A DNA stretch of 64,000 bases. Source: Aphrophora alni. Taxonomy: Eukaryota > Arthropoda > Insecta > Hemiptera > Aphrophoridae. Within the stretch, counting starts at the first letter, position 1. Each line of letters opens with the position of its first letter. A model generated the notes under the pieces. That model made no database searches and was not told the DNA's origin. It saw only the letters and a program-made list of their open reading frames with translations. Positions 58,111 through 64,000 of this stretch are shown here, piece by piece. Position numbers and translations under genes: made by a program. Where the stretch lies: assembly GCA_963513935.1 (NCBI GenBank), contig OY740772.1, forward strand, positions 101,947,340 through 102,011,339, given 5' to 3'.

Positions 58111-61100
58111 GAACTTTATTGAAATGCGACGATACGCCTTTTTTAAATCATTTGCATCTCGAAAACCACCCAACGGATTTGAAATATCAAAACATTTTTG
58201 AATTCACAATTAAATTTTCTATAAACTATCAAAGCTAGACTTCTATAACTATCATATCTAGACTAATAATAATTAAACAATTTACAACCATTTACCGCTA
58301 TCGGTCTGGTTGAAAATAGTGTCAAATTATAACTTGTATAGGCCTAGTCTATTTATTTATAGATTTTGTTAAAATTTTCAGGAAATGTTCTATATGACTA
58401 TATAAAAATCATACAAAAATTTGAAAATGATATATACACAATGTTTTGATTTATGAACGTGTATAGCAAAAATGTAAACGATTTCTAAATACTGCTATTT
58501 TTATTGGTTTATTAGGCTACATACGTTTATTAATCGCTGTAGTTATATTCTGATATACCAAATTATATAAAATGTATAGAATTGTGAATTCAATTTTTTT
58601 TTAGATAATTAACATCCGTTTAACGGTTCTCGAAATAAACACAATTTAGTAAACCAACGTATTCTGTTTTGATTTTCGTACAGAGAGTATACAAATTGGG
58701 TACGCGATAGTAAAAAACGCTTATTTTTTAAAACGGATTTGGATTCCTCATAAAAAATACTATAAATTATAAATTTTATGTTTATATGTACGGACAATTA
58801 TAGTTTAACTTTTTGAATTAATTTACGCCAATGCATATTTAAAATATACAATTCATCATGGTTTTTAATACAAGTTAACCTAACAACTAGTAGCCTACTA
58901 ATAAAGATTTTATAGAAAATTTTATTGTGAATTCAAATATTTTTTCAAAACAAAAATCCATCAAACGGTTAAAAATATATATAAATAATGTTGAGTAGCC
59001 TACGTTACCGAATACCCCAACATCCCGAACTTGAATTTAATTTCACGACTGATAGGCCTACCATTGTTTCATTATGTAGCCTTTGTTCAGGTATGATCAG
59101 TGATTATAACTACATGTTTCTAGTAATAACTTTAAAAATTTTAAAAGATACCAAGAATTTAATTTAATTTTTAGAAAATGTGACCAAATATATTCAATAA
59201 TTGACGTTTTATTTTATTTGTTGGTATATTTAATTCGGGAATATTTTTGTGGCTGATATTTGAGTGAATTGGCACTTGCTTTGACGTTGGCAAGCCGTAA
59301 CCGTGTTTGGGAATTGACACCAAACTTTTGTTGCAATATCTCCATGTTAGGTTAGATATCTGTGTATTTATCGTTTTTGTTGATAAGATGTTCACCAAAA
59401 GCAGAGTTTGTATATGAAGTCCTCTTAGGGAAGTGTTCCTTAAAACTTTTGTTGAAAGAGCGGGCAGTCTGTCCTATATAAAAATTCGGACATTCATTAC
59501 TGTAGGCCTATAACAAGTGATATTGTATGTGGCAGTCTTATCGTGTTTGTCATTATGTATGTCTTTTTTTGGGTTATTTAAAAAATAGTATAGTTTGTTT
59601 GAGGTATTGAAAGCAACGGTTACGCTCTCTTTAGCCAGTCTACGTTTTGGAGTATGACTCAATGCTGATCCATATTCTGTGGAGACGTAAGTTTGCTTTT
59701 TCTTTTTAATAATGGGTTTCTTATTTGTATGTTACCTGATGAGTTGGTCGATATCTGATCTCTTGTACCAATTGTATACTGCGATGGGTTTAATTATGTT
59801 TACTTCCTGTTCATACTTCTTCTTGTCTAGAGGTACTGAGGCTAGCCTGTTAACGAAATTATTGTAAGCTGCCATTTTTATATGACATGGATGATGGGAA
59901 GAAGCGTGTATAGTCTGGTTTGTTGTGGTAGGTTTTCTATAGATGTTGAACTTAACACTATTGTTTATTTTTGAAATTGATAGGTCTAAAAAGTTTAAAT
60001 TGTTATTTGTTTCACTTCAACCGTGAATTGGAGTTTTGGATGCATTGTGTTTACGAAGTTAATCAGAGTTTTTAATTATCTATTGTTGCCATAGAAAAGT
60101 ACTATAGTATCGTCTACATACTATCTGAAGACTATTTTTGGCCTATTTTGATTAATTTCCGACCAGAGGTGTTTGTTTTAGATTTGTCCTTCCAGCAGAA
60201 TTTTGTCCTTCCTTACTTCCATAGACAGACGAATCTCGCAACAGTTTTTCTGTCGAATCAACGAGCTCTGAAAAAACAGTTTTTTTTAGCTGTATACGAC
60301 ACCGGTCTGTATTGCGGTCGGCGTTTTGTACATATCATAGGACCGCTACTTATTATTTTTTTCAAACTCTTAAGAAGTTTGATAACGAATTTTCGTTATA
60401 AAGATTATATTAAATAAAGATTTTATTAAAATTTTCAGGAAATGTTCTTTATGACTATATAAAAAATCATACAACAATTTGAAAATGATATATACATATT
60501 TTTTTGATTTATGAACGTTTATAGCAAAATAGTAACCGATTTCTAAATATTGCTATTATTATTGGTTTATTACATACGTTTATTAATCGCTGTAGTAATA
60601 TGATATACCAATTTATAGAAAATTTAATTGTGAATTCAATTTTCTTTAGATAATTAACATCCATTCTACGGTTCTCGAAATAAACACAATTTAGTAAACC
60701 CGTGTACATTAGCGTTTGAATTTTATTGAAATGCAATGACAGGCCTTTATTAAATCATTTGTATCTCGAAAACTACCGAACGGATTTGAAATATCAAAAA
60801 AATTTTGAATTCACAATTAAATTTTCTATAAACTATCAGATCTATGCTAATAGTATAATTATAATTAAACAATTTACAACAGTTTACATCTATCGGTTTG
60901 GTTGAAAATAGCGTCAAATTATAACTTGTATAGGCCTAGTCTTTTTATTTATATATTTTGTTAACATTTTCAGGAAATATTCTATATGACTATATAAAAA
61001 ACCTACAAAAATTTGAAAATGATATATAAAATGTTTTTTGATTTATGAACGTTAATAGTAATCGCTCAAAATTATAAACGATTTCTAAATACTGCTATGT

Positions 61101-61950
61101 TTATTGGTTTATTACTCACGTTTATTAATCTCTTTGGTAATATTCTGATATACCAATTTATAGAAAATTTAATTGTGAATTCAATTTTCTTTAGGTAATT
61201 AACATCCGTTCCACGGTTCTAGAAATAAACACAATTTAGTAAACCCGCGTACTCGGTTTTGATTTTCGTACAGAGAGTATAAAAATTGGGCAGGCGATAG
61301 TACAAAAACGCTTATATATCGAAAACTAATTATCGGAAGTTATTTTTTAAAACGGATTCGGATTCCTCATAAAATTTACTATAAATTGTCAGTTTTATGT
61401 TTTTATGTATGGACAATTATAGTTTAGCTATTTGAATTAATTTACGCCAATGTATACTTAAAACGAATTAAATACAATTTATCGTGGTTTTTAATACAAA
61501 TTAACCTAACAACAAGTAGCCTACTCATAATGATTTTATAGATAATTTTATTGTGAATTCAAATATTTTTTCAAAACAAAAATCCATTAAACGGTTAAAA
61601 ATATATATCAATTTTTGTTGAGTACGTTACGCGCTTATAAGTACTTGATCAGCTGTTAATTGTATGCTGTATTTCTGATAGAAAAGTATGGACAATACTG
61701 CTATTTTTGTTGGTTTATTAATCGCTGTAGTAATATTCTGATACACCAATTTATAGACAATTTAATTGTGAATTTAAATTTCTTTAGATAGTTAACATCC
61801 ATTCAACGGTTCCCAAAATATACACAATTTAAAAACCCGCGTACATTAGCGTTTGCATTTTTTTAAATCATTTGTATCTCGAAAACCACTGAACGGATTT
61901 GAAATATCAAAACATTTTTGAATTCACAATTAAATTCCATCAACAGTTGT
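58111..61950 (+). repeat. Cluster of about 0.9-kb repeats interrupted by a PLE
   Basis: Two long copies, 58111-59000 and 60718-61640, are collinear over almost their whole length. Shared blocks include CAACGGATTTGAAATATCAA in the first, TTTTCAGGAAAT, TATGACTATATAAAAA and CAAATTATAACTTGTATAGG. Partial copies lie at 60405-60718 and 61680-61935. Within a unit, a segment containing TTGAATTCACAATTAAATTT recurs in inverted form, so the unit has internal inverted symmetry. The PLE relic at 59.2-60.1 kb sits between the first long copy and a partial copy. No protein was recognised. Confidence 0.8.
59165..60125 (-). pseudogene. Penelope-like element, RT C-terminus plus GIY-YIG
   Basis: The minus strand at 60120-60109 reads YVDD, the RT catalytic box, followed by TIVLFYGNN. 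Then come NFVNTMHPKLQFTVE and, in other frames, FNIYRKPTTTNQTIHASSHH and KMAAYNNFVNRLASVPLDKK, which are canonical PLE blocks. The endonuclease follows: KTATYNITC (about 59530) and, after a short frame break, NECPNFYIGQTARSFNKSFK and EHFPKR, with the GIY-YIG core intact. A degraded C-terminus continues to about 59170. About four frame changes or stops break it. The part upstream of YVDD was not recognised, so it is 5'-truncated. It is the best preserved PLE in the window. Confidence 0.88.
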
Positions 61951-63341
61951 TAACACAAGTTATACATGATTAACCATGCCTTGTTGCATAACAACCCCAT
62001 AATAACTAAAAACAAACAATAAAAAGAATCCACTATACTATTGAACTATTAATAGACTATATTTATTTGTATAAATAAACATAATTATATAAACATGATA
62101 TATGTTATAATTGTGTAACATATTTATAAAATTTTTCATTCTAAACCTTGAAATAACATCTCAACCCTCTATTGTCATTGCCAATTGAACTGTATAATAT
62201 TTAATTGTATAAAGTTAAAATACATCACATTTTTTGAATCAGAGAATTTGTACATTCTATTACCACTTGTCAAGAATAACTGAGAATAAAAAACATTTCA
62301 TATATCATTTAAAAATATAAATGAAATACATTTTCATTTTCATTGGATGTTTAGAAATAAGGAGTAAAAGTAGGATGGGTTGAATTAAAACTAATGCAAT
62401 TTTATAATAAGTTGTACTAAGTAAAATGTATTGATTGTTGAATTTACTCTAAAACAATTATTATTTTTAATAAAACTGTACATTGTTTCTGGGAAGAATA
62501 TGAACAGTAATATATTACTATTCCAAAAACCCAAAACTATACCATATTATGGATTTTTAATACATCTTTTATTTCATTTCAGTTTGTAACCAAAGTTTCC
62601 AATATAAATTGGTCTCCTAGATAAATTACTACGTAACCATTCCTAATTGATTAATTCATACATAAAATATGTAACAAAATATTTAATAAAGATAATTTTG
62701 TTCTTTAAAACTAGTGATATATATTATGTAAAAATCTGACAAATTTATATCTGATATACAAACACTTTTCGACGTAAACAGATAAATAGTTTTTCCATTT
62801 CATATAAAAGGTAGAACTCTTTAAAGGGACTAATTATTTAGAATGGCGAATAACTTATGTAATTTATAATATATATTGCACACATTCAAATAACGCAAAG
62901 AAGCAACAAGTATACAACCACCTCTAAGAAATTGAAATGGACAAACGGACTGAACTCTAAGTTTATGAAAGGTGCAATTGACGGCAACACTGGATCTGTT
63001 CCATCTGGCAACAATGTCCCCAAAGGCATAGTGACGTTCGTTGCAGTCTACATACAAATATTTTGGTATCCTCACAAAGGCATTAACCAACTTGCTCTTT
63101 TCTCTCGAATTTGAATGGACCAATCATACTCAAGAGCCCCATAAGTCACCTTTAGGGCTAAAGCCCGAATCTCTTCTATAGGAGAGAGTATTGCGTTCAG
63201 CGCAGCCCTGGTGGTCTCTCTTCAAAACTAAAGCTGTCGTCCCAAAAGCTATTTTAGGGGATATTTAAAAATATTTTTATTTTCGATCTAATATGCTTAA
63301 AAGTATATGTATATTACATATAAACTTGATTTAGGCCGCTT
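61951..63341. other. Unassigned sequence
   Basis: A 97-codon minus-strand frame (62830-63123) and a 60-codon plus-strand frame over it have no recognisable domain. 63160-63260 is GC-richer and contains AGGGCTAAAGCCC; it looks repeat-like, but no second copy was found here. Confidence 0.35.
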
Positions 63342-63368
63342 GCCCTTGTGGGGATATCCCCACAAGGG
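63342..63368. repeat. Perfect palindrome
   Basis: CCCTTGTGGGG and CCCCACAAGGG flank a central ATAT, giving a strong hairpin about 65 bp before the TC tract. Confidence 0.9.
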
Positions 63369-63429
63369 ACAACATCCCCAGAAGTACTTTACAGAACGAG
63401 TGAGTATGCCCGGAAAGGTAGCTGTGATA

Positions 63430-63556
<127 letters not shown>

Positions 63557-64000
63557 TGTCGAGTCTGTACATATGGCTGTTATATTTAATGCAATTTTCT
63601 TCACAATGGATGATATGATTGAATGGTGACGTTGGTTGTGTATGGTTTACGATATGATTTGTATTACAATTTTGTCTGTGCTTTTTTTATTGTTAAATCA
63701 AATCAAATTAAATTATTTGTTCTATTCTATTTCTCAAGTAAACTGATTTTTTGTTTGTTTAGTGCCCTTCATGTAGTCTTTAAGACCTTCAGCTTTGCGG
63801 TTGGTCCCGTTGAAAACTTTCAATGTGTCATCGACATGATGTCCATATTATTCTGTCTATTATTATATAACCCATTATATTTATTTAATGATTGATTATT
63901 ATTTCTACAGCTAGTTATAATTTACTTTTTCACTTCCTGAATGCCTAGACTTCAAGTATCAATTATATTATACAATGTTTCGACGGAAGTGGATCAATGT
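63557..64000 (-). pseudogene. PLE reverse transcriptase fragment (runs off window)
   Basis: The minus strand at 63842-63780 reads GHHVDDTLKVFNGTNRKAE, a YVDD box with Y to H. At 63668-63615, YKSYRKPYTTNVTIQSYHP matches the RKPTxTNxxIxxxSxHP block. Stops occur between and after. 63557-64000 matches 33943-34380 closely, including CTGAATGCCTAGACTTCAAG and TTTCGACGGAAGTGGATCAA, so both are copies of one PLE family. The fragment ends at the compound microsatellite. No endonuclease was recognised on the other side of the tract. Confidence 0.75.

Noticed and set aside
60148..60417. 89-codon plus-strand frame
   Set aside because: It shows no recognisable domain and lies where the PLE RT should continue on the minus strand, although the RT could not be confirmed there.
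63623..63895. 90-codon plus-strand frame
   Set aside because: It is the shadow of a minus-strand PLE reverse transcriptase fragment.

Overview
This is AT-rich (roughly 30% G+C) nuclear DNA from an animal, most likely an arthropod and probably an insect. The evidence is three TTAGG telomere-type units, Penelope-like, Tc1/mariner-like, PIF/Harbinger-like, tyrosine-recombinase and Ty3/gypsy relics, splice-like signals, long dinucleotide microsatellites and a 200-N assembly gap. I found no complete host gene, tRNA, rRNA or CRISPR array. The window is intergenic or intronic sequence built from old transposable elements.

The dominant element type is the Penelope-like retroelement (PLE). Six coding relics are recognisable: a GIY-YIG piece at 2.85-3.23 kb (-), RT plus GIY-YIG at 3.28-4.83 kb (+), a broken copy at 32.7-34.4 kb (-), a GIY-YIG copy between inverted ends at 45.4-46.1 kb (+), RT plus GIY-YIG at 59.2-60.1 kb (-), and an RT piece at 63.56 kb to the window end (-). 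About a dozen short motifs match the hammerhead ribozyme core (CTGANGA, short stem II, GAAA). Two lie just 3' of a PLE endonuclease. Others occur as outward-facing inverted pairs in small foldbacks at 12.6, 17.8, 19.5 and 48.6 kb, arranged like the ends of the 45.4 kb PLE but with no coding interior.

Other transposon material: a PIF/Harbinger-like transposase exon at 9.7 kb with a splice donor, a Ty3/gypsy gag-protease relic at 27.7-28.7 kb, a long open DDE transposase reading frame at 42.5-43.25 kb (-) with a duplicated 3' end, and a frameshifted tyrosine-recombinase-like gene at 49.1-50.8 kb (-). Two larger foldbacks without coding capacity lie at 0.38-1.41 and 56.56-57.27 kb.

The rest is low-complexity AT-rich DNA with dispersed repeats (a family near 2.6, 22.8, 35.3, 36.9 and 46.7 kb; several other pairs), tandem arrays (38.6, 39.2, 54.3, 55.5 kb), a repeat cluster at 58.1-62 kb, and microsatellites. 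The palindrome TAGGCCTA is strongly over-represented. The 42.5 kb transposase frame is the only long open frame, and its function in the host is unknown.
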